This document shows positions 52,530 to 64,000 of a stretch of 64,000 nt of DNA, one piece after another; position 1 is the stretch's first letter; each line of letters starts with the position of its first letter. The stretch comes from Onchocerca lupi (lineage: Eukaryota > Nematoda > Chromadorea > Rhabditida > Onchocercidae). The DNA lies in assembly GCA_028564675.1 (NCBI GenBank), contig JAOVVO010000374.1:1-64000 (forward strand). Direction: 5' to 3'. A program made the translations under genes and the position numbers. Under the pieces are notes generated by a model. That model saw only the letters and a program-made list of their open reading frames with translations, was not told the DNA's origin and did no database searches.

Positions 52530-55500
52530 TTATTTTGTTCTTAATCGTTCCAGTGCCATGCTAAAAAATGAACACCGATCGGCACACATCATTTGAAAAT
52601 TTTTACACCAAATCTCTGCTACATCGCAGTATGCACCCTGCAAAATATTTCATCTTATCATTTATCATACATCAATATTTTCATTTCGCGATGTGAAATA
52701 TTATCAATGATTCTAATTTTTATCATCGTAATCCATTTTCATCACAATGCTGAATAATATTCGTTATCATTAATTCATTGTAATGATCAATATTCAATAT
52801 TATAATTATTACAATAATCGGTTATCATTTTTCAGTTTTTGTTCTTATCGCTCACTACTTTTTCTATTACAGTAAGCAAAAATGGAATAAGTTATTTCCT
52901 ATCACAATAATGATAATCTATGAGAATCATCAAAGCTAAATTGAAAATCAAATTAAATTGACTGAGAATTGAAAAGATTGACATTGAAAATGGCTTGTGG
53001 TATTTTAATAAAAAAAAAAAAAAGAAAATAGGAAATCATGTATTATAATGAAAATTACTTCATATAATACTGGAATCAAACAAATGCCTAATTAAACCTT
53101 ATGCATCGTTCATCGCTATCAATCTATACAATTATATAGTAGATCGATGATATTTTTCAAGTGAAAATTCAATTAATCAAACTAACCGTGATAATATCAT
53201 CGGAAGAATGCATAAATGAGCCAAAATTTATGGAAAAACGTTCGATGAAGAGAAGCACAGCATGGAATATTGGCCAAGTAGTTTGCGCAATTAATTCGAC
53301 AAGTGCCGCAATTGAAATTTCCAAGTAACAAATGATCAAATAACTGGCAACAATAAAACTTGCTATTGTTGCAGGACGCTGAAATTACCGGATTAGGATC
53401 AAGGAAATAAGATAATTACTAATTATTTCAGCGAGCTGCAAAGAAAATAAACAATTCTTGATAAATTTTTTACGATTCTAACAAATATCAACGATGATAT
53501 TTGCGATATTAGAAAATAAAATTTGCATAAATTTATTAAAATGAGCTTTTTAAACCAAGATGTTAGATACTATTATTTTTCAATATTTCTGTTAAAAAAT
53601 TTAATAGAACCATCGAAAAGAGATGTTCTTCTTTTCAAATTTAAAATTAAATAAAAGAAGAAATATGGGATTTTTCGCATATCCACCTCATTAAAATAAC
53701 ATTCGTTTAAGTTAATTAAGAAGAACTGCCTTTAATTCTAATTTAACTTTGATCAGAATGAAGAAAATAAATTGAAAGAAATATAATTAAAATTAATGAT
53801 GAGAAAGAAGATTAAATAACGAAATTAAAAAGTTAAAGTAAAAAATAATTATACGATTTATCACATGAGTTAAGCAGATTTTCCGGTTTTACCGGATATT
53901 TCTGATCATTATATTCATTCAAAATTATCAAAGCATTGCATTTCTTATCTCGATTGAAAAATAGCAAGAGATCACAATGACAAGAAACAAAATGATTGTT
54001 TGTTGATAATGATAACTTTTTTAAAAAGACTACTTTTGATAGTTCCAAATCTCTTGAATATACAGAATGAAATGGCACGATGAAATTACTTACTAAAATA
54101 TTTCAGGGATGATCGAATGATCCTTCAAGGAAATACTTACAGGATGGTCCTTCAAAAATTGCGCCAAATTAGTCATGAGAAGCAAGAAATCATCAAATAA
54201 TTGAATTAAAGCATGAGAAAATCGATGAACATTCATATCATCACTATAAAAGAAAAAAAAAAAGGATTATAATGTAGTTTATAATTCTGAATTTCTATCT
54301 TGCATTTGCAAAAGGAATTAAAAATTTAGAACTATATTTTCTTCAAATTAAACGATATCAGTCATCTCAATGATCTAATGATTAATGCTAATTAGATATT
54401 TAAGAAAAAATTGAGTATATTGATAACGAGGACTGGCACCAATTTGGCAATCAATGAAAAAAATCAAAGAAATCAGAAGATTCTGACGAACAAAAAAAAA
54501 AAAAAATTCACATCAATAATTCCGTTAAGCGACAAATAATATTGATAGATTTGATAGAATGCTAAGAACATATTGCTCGTCTTTTATTTATTAAGCTTTT
54601 AAAATTTCGTTCTTGAATTTTTCGAAATATTTATCAACGAAAGAAACGGAAATTTTCGCATAAAATGTGCCAACTTCGCTTTTTTTTTTAGCAATTAATA
54701 AATATAAAATCTGAACTCTAGCTCGCTTTGATCAATTTGACAGATATGCTCGATATCCGGACACATCGGAATATCATCACGCCTCTCGGATGCTGAACTC
54801 TGGATAACAAAACCGCTACTGTAAGAAGAACATATTAGAAAAAGATTCTGCTAATTGCTTTTTTTGGAAAAAAATAACATTTGCTCGTTAAAAAATAAAT
54901 AGTATTTCTAATTCTAAGGATAATATCAGTTTTTATTGCTTAAATACATTTTTCGGATAAAAACTGACTTGTTAATTTCCCACAACTTATCTTTTATTAC
55001 TGCTAATTAACAAGAAATTCTTCATTCTTTAAAAATATCATTTGCAAAAAAGAATTATTCATTATTCGAAACAATATTTCTCTTATATTCTTTTATCTTA
55101 ATTCAGTAAACTGACCTTGAATCAGATGAAGTCATACTCCGTTTACGATATTTCCGATTTCTTTGAGATCTTCGCTGTTTTTTGCGTCGTCCACGATGAC
55201 GACGTCGAACAGGTTGTATTGGTATTGTTGTCGTTTCACCACTTTTTGATGAGATTTCTCGTCCAGCTCAATTCAAAACAATTTAATTTTAATTTGATCG
55301 ATAATGTCCATTCAGACATAACTTTGCCATATACTCAGACTTAGAGAGTTTTCTTTTCATAAATAAATTTGCTGTTTTTGTGATCAATAAAACCCCAAAA
55401 AAGCATTCATTTTAATAAATAATTTACTAATACAAGCACAAGAAGGAAAGATCAATTCTTCTTTGATGTCTCATTTCATTGAATCCTCTTCTTACTGCAT

Positions 55501-56758
55501 TTCAAAGGACAAAAAAAAAAAGAAAAAAGGGAAATGATGTGATAAGACGAAAAAAATTACGATCACTAATTTCACATCTAAGCAATTCATTTATCGAATT
55601 TTGGTAAATAAAAGTAGAAGCATGTTATTATTTTGTTATCACCAATATGATAATCAATCCAAAATGGACATATCGTTACCTTCCTTTTCTTTCTTTATAA
55701 GATCGTTTGAGAGGAGAAATTGAAAAGGTTATAAAATAATTTTAGGAAAAGAATGATTTATTGAGTCAGTCAACTATAGTAATAAAAAAATTTATGCGAC
55801 AAAATTTGATAGATTCACAAATACGACGATAAAGTTTTATGTGTCAAAGGTAAATATCGAGAGAAGAAATATCACTTGTCCATTCAGACATAACTTTGCT
55901 TATTTAAAGCGTAATGGAAAAGGATTATTACTTGTCGCTTGCAGCGATTCCACTTGCGAATCATCCGGTAATTTCGTTATTGAAGTATCAGTGACAGTAC
56001 CATCTGTTGCCACCTTATCGGATTGTCTGAAAAATATTTCAACTATTTTCATAAAATGCATCGTTTAAAAGAAAAAATGAATCAAAATATTGAAAATAAA
56101 ATAAAAAAAAAAGAATCCGTGTTTTACATACTTATATGGCTTCTTTAAGTGTTTTATTTTTCACATTTTGTTTTATGTTTTATTCAATTCCAATTATATT
56201 AAAGTTTTTAATTTCTTTTTTCTTTTCTCTTAATGAACTTTCCAGCAAATAGTGGAATACGGATCAAATTGAAGATTATTGAGATGTGAAACGTGATATC
56301 ATGGCTCAAAAACTATATCTTTTAAACGATGACTGATCCAGCTGATCTATTTTGTGCACAAATTTTTCACGTAAAAATCATTGGATACTGAAATAAATTG
56401 AAGGAAATTATGAAATGAACAACGGGATTTCAGGCGTTGGCATGTTGACAATGCTTTCGATAGATGGACAATTTGGTATATCATCCGTGCGGTCTTTATG
56501 TTTCCTGAACAGGAAAACAAAATATCAATCGTTTCAATGTTTTATCCATAATTCTATCATTTATCAATACAAAAATACGTCAAATACGTCAAAATATGTG
56601 GTGTAAAGTCGTGCCAAAAAAAGTCATTCATACCCTTTTTTTCCAAAAAATTTTAAATTATAACAGCATTTAATTAAAAACGAAAAATTTATGTCTTACA
56701 TTATCCATCGTTGTCGTAAAGTTTTAACTTCCTTGCGCTTAAAACGATCCGATTGCAT
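52530..56758 (-). CDS. unknown protein: Arg-rich block, hydrophobic segment, Cys-rich tail
   Basis: Eight exons in transcript order: 56758-56700, 56504-56424, 56026-55932, 55266-55116, 54818-54717, 54243-54141, 53378-53187 and 52637-52530. All phases agree and give 296 residues. I do not recognise the family. The basic N-terminus is followed by D-D-I-P-x-C-P-x-I-E-x-I at 27-38, which recurs at 143-154. Between them lies an acidic/threonine-rich exon and a very basic block (99-121, mostly Arg and Lys). Residues 170-197 look like an amphipathic helix. A hydrophobic stretch at about 200-242 is long enough for one long or two short membrane segments. The tail has four cysteines spaced C-x6-C-x6-C-x3-C (265-283). 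It could be a membrane-anchored adaptor, but no function is claimed. The donor of exon 2 and acceptor of exon 4 are weak; other junctions are good. A likely trans-splice acceptor lies 33 bases upstream of the ATG. Confidence 0.75.
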
Positions 56759-56790
56759 AGTTCAGTATGAAAATTAAAAACTGCTTCTTT

Positions 56791-56794
56791 TCTG
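56791..56794 (-). other. possible trans-splice acceptor of the unknown gene
   Basis: On the minus strand CTTTCAG ends here, 33 bases before the ATG at 56758. There is no intervening ATG. This is the typical arrangement for a spliced-leader gene in nematodes. Confidence 0.4.
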
Positions 56795-57734
56795 AAAGAT
56801 TTAGATGCTTAAATCATTAGATATAAGTACATTTGATGACCTATTCATATGTCACGTTATACGTTACACATATCACATGCTGCGTAACGTGCTGTCACAC
56901 GCTGAGTAATGTGCTATCATACGTGAATCTTTTTCAAAAAAAAACATGTCGTTTACTTCATTTAAATATATCCATAAGTTATACTAGCAATTATCCGGAA
57001 TTTTTGCCTTTTAACCGGCTAAGCAGTGAAAATGTGCTTTGACAATTACATTGAAACGTCTAATACGTCTGATTTTACGTTACAACGCATTCTTAGACCG
57101 ATATTAACTATCCGAATCAAAAATCTAACAAAACGGAAAAAAGATGAGAAGTACACTATTATTAAAATAATACTAAAGAAATATATCGAATTTCTCGACT
57201 TACACTTTTACGCTTAATTTTCCACTTCAGAGCTTACCGAAGATCAAACCGCTAAGCTTCTAACAAAACTGACAAATACAATCCAATCAAGAATTCCATC
57301 CTTTTAAAATGAATTTGAAGTGAGTAATATTGGTATAATCTAATTCAAAATCCCTAAACTATTAAAGCTAAATATCACAACAAAATCATATCCTAATTAT
57401 TTTGTTTTGTCTGTTGAAGTGAAAAAAAAAAAAAGTATTATTATTGGTATTAATAATTATTTTTAGTATTAGTCCTAGGATGGACTTTTTACCCTCCTCT
57501 TAAAAACTATTTTTTTTTCTTTTGGAGTAAGAAGTCTAAGCAGCTACCTTCCGTATTTTGGTACTTTTTGGCTAGCTAAGAGAAAAATTCGTAATTTGCG
57601 TTTTCTTTCTAGGTTCATTTCTTGATTTGGATTGCTTCTATTTGGATTGTTTGTATTGTTTTTTGCGCTTGTCATTATTGCGCAAAAAATATCATTATTG
57701 ATGAGAAAACTGAATTCTCCACATGCAGGGAATA

Positions 57735-57857
57735 GATTTTCTGATTTCAGAATGAATTTGGATTCTCAAATTTCAGAACGAATGGATTCTCTGATTCTAG
57801 AATGAATGTTTTCTCTGACTGCAGAATGAATGGATTCTCTGATTGCAGAATGAATGG
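57735..57857. repeat. 24-bp minisatellite, five copies
   Basis: Units close to GATTCTCTGATTGCAGAATG plus AATG. The first copy is 26 bp and the rest 24 bp. Each unit carries a TTGCAG or TTTCAG that looks like a splice acceptor. The last two copies are almost identical. Confidence 0.85.
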
Positions 57858-58502
57858 ATTCTTTCTTTGATTCTTCGAATTCCATGCGGAGAATTGATTC
57901 TCTCAGTACGTTGCAATGGAACAGAGATTACATCAGATGATTTTCAGCTATTAGTTGAGGAACAACTTCGCAGTTTCATTACGCTAATTGCTTCGAAAAA
58001 AAAAATTCAATTCGAATTTAGTTGTATATTGGCAACAATGTATATGTCGATTAAATCTGGTGTTAATTGCTCGAGAAAAAATACGACCTTTGAACTTGTT
58101 TATCGGAAATTTTGAAATGTTACCACAGAAATTTGAAAAAGTTGATGAAATGTTCAATTCAGATTAATTAAATATTATTGACTAATCATTTTGATATAAT
58201 TTAACATTAGACGTAAAACGTCTTAATGCTATCGCATAATGTCGACGCAAAAATGAGCCTCAAAGTTGTATTTGAGCCTTTAGAAACATATAACTACACA
58301 CGTGAACTTGAACATTTATAATATCACGTAATATCTAACGAATTTCAGGTCCCAAAATTTTATTTATTTCACTTGTACGATATTATCAAGTAATACAGGC
58401 TAAATTTCAAGATATTCCGATACGTTCTCCATATACTTCCGTCAAATACGTCGCTTTATCTTTGCTGTATTCTCCTGGCAAAGATGAAGCAATTTATTTT
58501 AA

Positions 58503-58770
58503 GATATGAAGCAACGTATTTGACGTATTTCAAAGATAAGGGTATTTGACGTATTTCAAGAGATGAAGCAACGTACTTGACGTATTTCAAAGATAAGGGT
58601 ATTTGACGTATTTCAAGAGATGAAGCAACGTATTTGACGTATTTCAAAGATAAAGGTATTTGACGTATTTCAAAGATGAAGCAAGGTAAATGATGAAGCT
58701 ATGTTTGACGCATTTTAAAAGACCAAGTCAACGTATTTGACGTATTTCAGAAGATGAAGCAACGCATCTG
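58503..58770. repeat. 57-bp minisatellite built from a TTTGACGTATTTCA core
   Basis: Three good units start at about 58503, 58562 and 58619, followed by degenerate copies to about 58770. Each 57-bp unit holds two copies of a TTTGACGTATTTCA core, one after GATGAAGCAACG and one after GATAAGGG. The core contains TGACGT, which resembles a CRE/bZIP half site. The same TACGTC pattern occurs just upstream (58443-58453). Confidence 0.85.
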
Positions 58771-59969
58771 ATGTATGATGAAACAAGGTATTTCAAATGT
58801 TGGACCTAAATCTTCTCATCTTCCATAATCCTCCTCGTTTTATGCAAATTTTTGTTCTTATTTTTTTTCACATGTGTGAATTATTTGTCTCTGTTCACAA
58901 TGCATGCGTGGGATGGAAGCGAGTGAAGGCATCGATGGACCGATGCCAAAAGTATGTTACGCTTCTATCCTAAATACAAGTCACGTCTAGGTTACGTACA
59001 ACGTAATAGATGAGGAAGTGCTAGGTGTAGGACACGTGAAGTAGATATACTTCTCTCGATCGTTTTTGTAAGCTAGCGATTGTTGAAGCTAATTTTCGTG
59101 CTTTTTTTTAAAACGTGCACGTAGGCCGATGTAGGAAGCGTTTATCCGATAAGTGAGAATGGCACTACGACCTTTGTTTCTTTGGAAAAATCTAAATATA
59201 GTTAGATATTACGTAAGATGCAATACGTAATGATTAGATGATTACGTAAGTGATAAGATGCAAAATTTTTGTATCGATTTTTCTGAACAGTTAAAATTAG
59301 CCGTTTTTTAAATACAAAATTTGATATTGACAAATTATTGCAGTTTTATTTTCCCTGGATATTTTGGAAAATTTACTGGAAAATTAAAATGGAAAACGAA
59401 AAAAATAGAAAATTTTCCGGAAAATTAAAATTCATCTTGAAAAAGAAAGAGGAAATTATAAAAACATAAGATTTGATGAATGAGCAAATACAGAAAAAGT
59501 CAGAAATATCGAAAATTTTTGTATAGTAATAATAAAAGATTTAAAGTTTCAGATTATAATGTGTAATAAAGTTCAAATTTTTTTTCAATTATAATATCAA
59601 AAATCTGAAACTTTCACTAATAATTCTAGAGTTTTAGAATTTTCAAATAATTATTACAATAGTTTAAAATTTCAAATAGTAATAATAGATTTTAGTATTA
59701 ATTAAATAATATAAGCAATTACTATTGTATTTTCTGCAGATTATTTCGAGTAAATGGAAGTAATGAAGTATGTTTGCTTCTAAAGTAATACCATTGAATG
59801 AATCAATAGCTCAAATTTATATCCTTGATCTATTTCGTTAGATATAAATATTTGATGGTTTAATGATTGGTGAATGTATAGATGATGATGCTGTCAACAT
59901 GAATTTTATCAGGAGGGAAATAGATTGGACGAATTTGCTAATTTCTTTTAAAATGTTGGATAAAAATTT

Positions 59970-59973
59970 TCAG
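59970..59973 (+). other. possible trans-splice acceptor of NELF-C/D
   Basis: AAATTTTCAG ends at 59973, nine bases before the ATG at 59983. This favours that ATG over an in-frame ATG at 59863, which would lie upstream of the acceptor. Confidence 0.45.
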
Positions 59974-59982
59974 TTATCAAAA

Positions 59983-62900
59983 ATGGAAATAAATGACAGT
60001 GATATGGAAGTTTCCGAAGCGATGATTAGCAATCAAAGTCAAAGATTTGCTTCGGAGATTCCTGGTAAATTCTTACAATTCTTAAATTAAATACTTAAAT
60101 TCCTACTTGAAGTATTATTAATAAAATTACGTACTGCAAAAAAATACTAAATTTTCTCTATTGTAACCTTTTTTTTTATTTACCTAATCCTATTTGAATC
60201 TATGCTTTATCAAATTATTTGTCGTATTGTTTATCAATGAAGAAAAATATTTTGTGATTATATAATATTGTAAACATTTGCATTATTATTTCACATAATG
60301 AAACTAAAATACTCATTTTACTTCACATATAAGATTTATATTTTCAATGTTGCAAACATTCAGGATATTCAATTTGATATAATATTTGAAATTTCGGGGT
60401 TTGTTTTTATCTAAACTTAGAGAGATTGCAGAATTTCTTTGATTATTTTTGGTAATTTTTCTATATTACTTCACTTTTTTTCAGAAAATATTGCAGTCGA
60501 AGCAGAGAGAAAGACGAATACAAGTAATAATATTATTACTTCTGCTACAACTACAACTATTGCTATTAGTGGTAATAGTAGTTGTAATTTAAGTCGAACA
60601 GGTAATAATGATGATGATGATGGTGATGAACCTTCATGCAGTTGGAATACTGATCAGAAAATGAAACAAATGTTACTGGAAGATTATCTGAAAACTCTTC
60701 AAGGTTCCTTTTTGTTTTGGACTTCATATTTCAGCTATTTTTGATATCAGTAGCTCAATAAATTTCTAAATTAGGAGATATCCTGTTTATGCATTTGTAT
60801 AAAATGACATGAGTCTTAGAATATATGTGTGACGAAAACATTTCTTCCAAATTCCGTTTTTTTTTCGTTTTTTTTTTTTTTTTTTCATTCTATATTTCAA
60901 TTACAGCAACTGATTCGATATTGGAACCGAACATAGAAGAAACTATTAAAGGGTTTTTAAGAAATGGTGGTCATCCGGAAGTAATTATCACTTCTCTCGC
61001 CGATAATTTCCGTGGTCTTGCTAAGGTAATATTTGTTCACTTCCAAATTCATATTGGAATCCTGATCAAATGAGTAAATATTGAATAGTGATTAGTAAAA
61101 TTATCATACTTAAAAATTAGCGATAAACTAAAAGACTACTAGTATTACTTGAGTTTCAGCACAATGACTAAAGTGGTCACTTTTACTTTGGCATCATTTT
61201 ACAACAAATAAAATCGTTCACAAAGGATACATATAATTAAATGTTAAACTTATTGGATTCTACTTCCTTTTATGATTTCATCGATATCCGATAGTTATAT
61301 AAGTGATATATCGCTTGTTTCCGGAAATTCTAAGAATAATTGTTAGTTATTTGCCACAATTAATCAAGTTAGAAACTTATAGTACTGCGAATTGCTTGGT
61401 GACTGGCTAGCTGATCTGGAAGGCGATCGAAAAATAGTTCATGAATGTTTCGAAAAAACTTTGAGCTCATTGTTTGAGAAACGTTTCGTCGCTGCAGTTG
61501 TCGATAAAAATTTCGAAGCTGCTGACGATGTAGATAAATGGTTGCCGGAATTACTGGAGTACAGGTTTGATAATCGGATTTCAGATGTTTTTCTAAAATA
61601 TAAAATATGCCTAATACTACATGAGTAGCTAAAATATGATAAAGGATCAAAAATTAGTAGGAGAACACCTTCAGGATAATTAATGAGTTCAACTAATGCT
61701 TGTTAAAGAATACTACACCCGATATTTTTAGCAAGATAAGTCAGTTATGACTTTTAGGATATTAAATTTTTTTTCCTATTCCGAAATTTATAAGTAAATT
61801 TAAATCGAAAGGAAACGAACCTTACAGCATATGGCGTAATTTAATTTATACGCTTATCGAACAAAATCCGCGGTCGAAATTTTTGATGAAGGCAATTCGA
61901 ATAATATCAGATGCAGGCTTTCAACATGAAATTACGAATGTTCGTCCAGCTGCTCAACAAGTATAGATCTTTATTTACTAGATTGATATTTATTGTTGCT
62001 TAACTTACTTAATTTAAATATATTCAATTGTTGCTTCTATTTTTGCTTTCGAAAATACAAGGCAAACCTTTTCGGAAATATTTGTTTAATCTTTTGTTTC
62101 TTTCGATTTGTTAAATGATGTATAAAATCAAATTATTGACAGATATGAACATAAAAACAGTAACTGATCAATATATTGCAAATGATATGGTAATTTAGTC
62201 AAGTTGATTCATTATATTAAGTTGATTTTTATAGATTGAAATCTGTTCTCGCATGGTGCTAACTGCGATTGATAGCTTTTTTCTGAAGCGCAAAAAAGGA
62301 CCTTTGACGGAGGATTATGAGAAAGCATTTGCGGAATTAACTCGGGTTGTTTGTTATAGCGAGCATACTTATCTTTTTACGCAAGTTCTTCTACACCAAA
62401 TTATCAAAGAGGTTACCTTGAAATAAATCGTTAAAATTAAATAATGAATTATATGTTCAATTTGTACATTGTAATGAACAGAATTCTTTAAATAAATGTA
62501 ACGTTAAATATACTGACCTATGTAGATATGTGATTGTGAAGGTTATTTTAAAAAAAAAGACGATAGACGTGGAACTCACACAATGCACATAAATAATTAA
62601 ACTTGACGTTAATTTAATATGAAAACGATACTTGATGTTCATCTAGCACAAATAAATAACGATGTACAAAAGTGCATTCTTTTTCTCTTACCAAAATTGA
62701 ATATAATTGCCATATTTCAATAATTTTGCATAATTTTTCTTCCGATGGAATGTTGATTTCCTGTTACGATGTTAATTTTAGGAAAAGAATGAAGTAGCAG
62801 CAGCTTGTACATATTTGGCTCAAATATTACGCCGTGAAGCACATAAACGTAACTATCAAGATACGTACGATATTCATATAGCGTTAGATGGCGGATCTGA

Positions 62901-63884
62901 TGATTGTAGTAGTAATGTGAAGCGAACTATCTATACGATGCTTAGCAAGAAATGCTTAAATCAAGCTGACATTATTCGCCTCTATGAAGTAAATTGATTC
63001 TGTTAATGTATAGAAGTACATTTGAAAATTCAGTTCAATGTAATTTCATTAACGATTATTCATTTTTCTTCCTTCTTCAAGCAGTTATTACATGATTTTT
63101 GCTATTGTGAAGATCACAATCACTAAGTCCTTTCGAATTTGGTATATCCGCATCCAACAGATGGCTTCAAGTTAATTGATTTGCATTTCCTAAGTTCTTA
63201 AAAAGAGTGATGATATTATTATATATTCTTGGAATCGTATCACCTTAGGAAAATTTGTTATTCTCTTATTTTTTTTCCTCATATCACTTATGTTTGTCAT
63301 TTTACTGAAACATTGGTTTCACTTTATTTTGCTCTCTTTCAGCATTACAGTTCATCCGAACCACCAGCTGTTGAATTTATTCAAGATCCATTTTTTATCG
63401 ATATGCTCATCGATGCACTATTTGCATATGGAGGAAGCAAAGTTTGTCTTCTATTATCGCTTTTATCCCTGCAATAAATTCCTATTTATTGGGGAGAATG
63501 AGATATTCGAAATGTATAACTTCCACATGAAAAATTCGAAGTCCTTCGATAATTCGTATAATTTTATCTATACATTTATTCTTCTATATTTTATTTCATT
63601 TAATCTAATCTTAATTAAATTCATAATTTTATAATATTATTTTACAGTTAACACAATTACAATTATTCGACTCCTTTATTCTTCATTCAATTTGTTACGT
63701 ACTTCCGTGATGTTGATAGCTTATGTCTTATAGAACGAGTGCTGAATGAAATATGCTATTTCTTTCCTTAAAAAATTATCAGGTAATGTTTCAGGTTCAA
63801 TCAAATCACCGCTCGAAATACATCTTTTTATTGTCCTATGCTTCTTGCAATATTTCACATGGTGCGAATGGCGAAGAAGAAAAC
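59983..63884 (+). CDS. negative elongation factor C/D (NELF-C/D, TH1), 5' part
   Basis: Nine in-phase exons are present: 59983-60064, 60485-60703, 60907-61025, 61383-61564, 61828-61960, 62235-62411, 62782-62988, 63343-63441 and 63795-63884. Together they encode about 436 residues. The gene continues past the window end; the human protein has about 580-590 residues. NELF-C/D is a core subunit of the NELF complex, which holds RNA polymerase II in promoter-proximal pause with DSIF. Matches to the family in order are an acidic, low-complexity N-terminus (DDDDGDE), the block with FLRNGGHPEV and SLADNFRG, RIISDAGFQHEIT (human LISDAGYQGEIT), CYSEHTYLFTQ (human CHGEHTYLFAQ), LNQADIIRLYE (human LNPADITVLFK), and NHRSKYIFLLSYA (human HKHKYIHILAYA). 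The order and spacing follow the human protein throughout, so the call is firm. Exon 2 has a weak donor (AAG before GTTCC). It is divergently arranged with the unknown gene. Confidence 0.92.
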
Positions 63885-64000
63885 GTAAGATTCTATCTCG
63901 TAATTAATTCCTAATATTCCTAATTTTGCTGATTGTTTTTCTCCGAATAATTTCCTATTTCATGTATTGAAAACTTTTAAAAAAAAATGAAATTTTTTGT
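63885..64000 (+). other. NELF-C/D intron, cut by the window end
   Basis: The donor GTAAGA follows exon 9 at 63885. No acceptor is reached before the window ends, so the C-terminal part of the gene lies outside. Confidence 0.8.

Larger units (their letters stand above)
56759..59982. other. divergent intergenic region, rich in ACGT
   Basis: This lies between two genes transcribed away from each other, the unknown gene (-) and NELF-C/D (+), and so should hold both promoters. It contains two minisatellites (listed separately) and an unusual density of ACGT cores (TACGTA, CACGTG, GACGTA), also spilling into intron 1 of the unknown gene at 56570-56590. No gene is seen. A plus-strand open frame at 57843-58115 starts in the minisatellite and was rejected. 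Confidence 0.5.

Noticed and set aside
57843..58115. 90-codon plus-strand frame starting in the 24-bp minisatellite
   Set aside because: Part of it reads plausibly, but it begins inside the satellite, has no phase-compatible neighbour exon and shows no known domain. A decayed gene fragment is possible but cannot be supported.
59863..59982. Upstream in-frame ATG for NELF-C/D at 59863
   Set aside because: A good acceptor at 59973 separates it from the ATG at 59983, and the extra residues do not resemble the family.
61369..61650. 93-codon frame on the minus strand opposite NELF-C/D exon 4
   Set aside because: It is the antisense shadow of a conserved coding exon.

Overview
The window looks like nuclear DNA from a nematode, probably a filarial or other clade III (spirurid-type) worm. 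The DNA is visibly very AT-rich. Genes are split into many small exons by introns of about 60 to 2,000 bases that mostly end in TTTCAG or TTTTAG. Several start codons sit about 10 to 33 bases after a TTNCAG-type site, as expected for spliced-leader trans-splicing. The kinesin is of the KLP-4/KIF13 type. No species can be named from the sequence alone. All gene models were built by hand from splice phase and protein-family resemblance; no alignment or transcript was available.

Layout. 1-4.4 kb: two nearly identical elongator tRNA-Met genes on the + strand. 4.97-7.04 kb (+): a five-exon, divergent Rho-family GTPase with a CALL prenylation box and a lysine where the catalytic glutamine normally sits. 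7.0-22.5 kb: a 15 kb stretch without a convincing gene, holding a 21-bp minisatellite, pyrimidine-rich repeats and some possible regulatory islands. 22.5-43.9 kb (+): one large gene of 44 coding exons for a kinesin-3 motor of the KLP-4/KIF13 family, about 1,706 residues. All exon phases join and the total is divisible by three. Its introns carry several local duplications and a probable MITE-like element. 45.6-49.4 kb (-): a Na+/K+-ATPase beta subunit with all six extracellular cysteines, convergent with the kinesin. 52.5-56.8 kb (-): an eight-exon gene of no recognised family (about 296 aa), with an arginine-rich block, a duplicated DDIPxCPxIExI motif, a long hydrophobic segment and a four-cysteine tail. 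56.8-60.0 kb: a divergent intergenic region rich in ACGT motifs and minisatellites. 60.0 kb to the end (+): the first nine exons of a NELF-C/D (TH1) gene, which runs out of the window.

The genes do not form a pathway. They cover GTPase signalling, vesicle transport, ion-pump assembly, an unknown membrane-associated protein, and transcription pausing. The most interesting points are the NELF subunit in a nematode (the complex is reported absent from C. elegans), the unknown gene with its repeated motif, the GTPase with an altered catalytic centre, and a duplicated intergenic hairpin whose two copies differ by paired, compensating substitutions.
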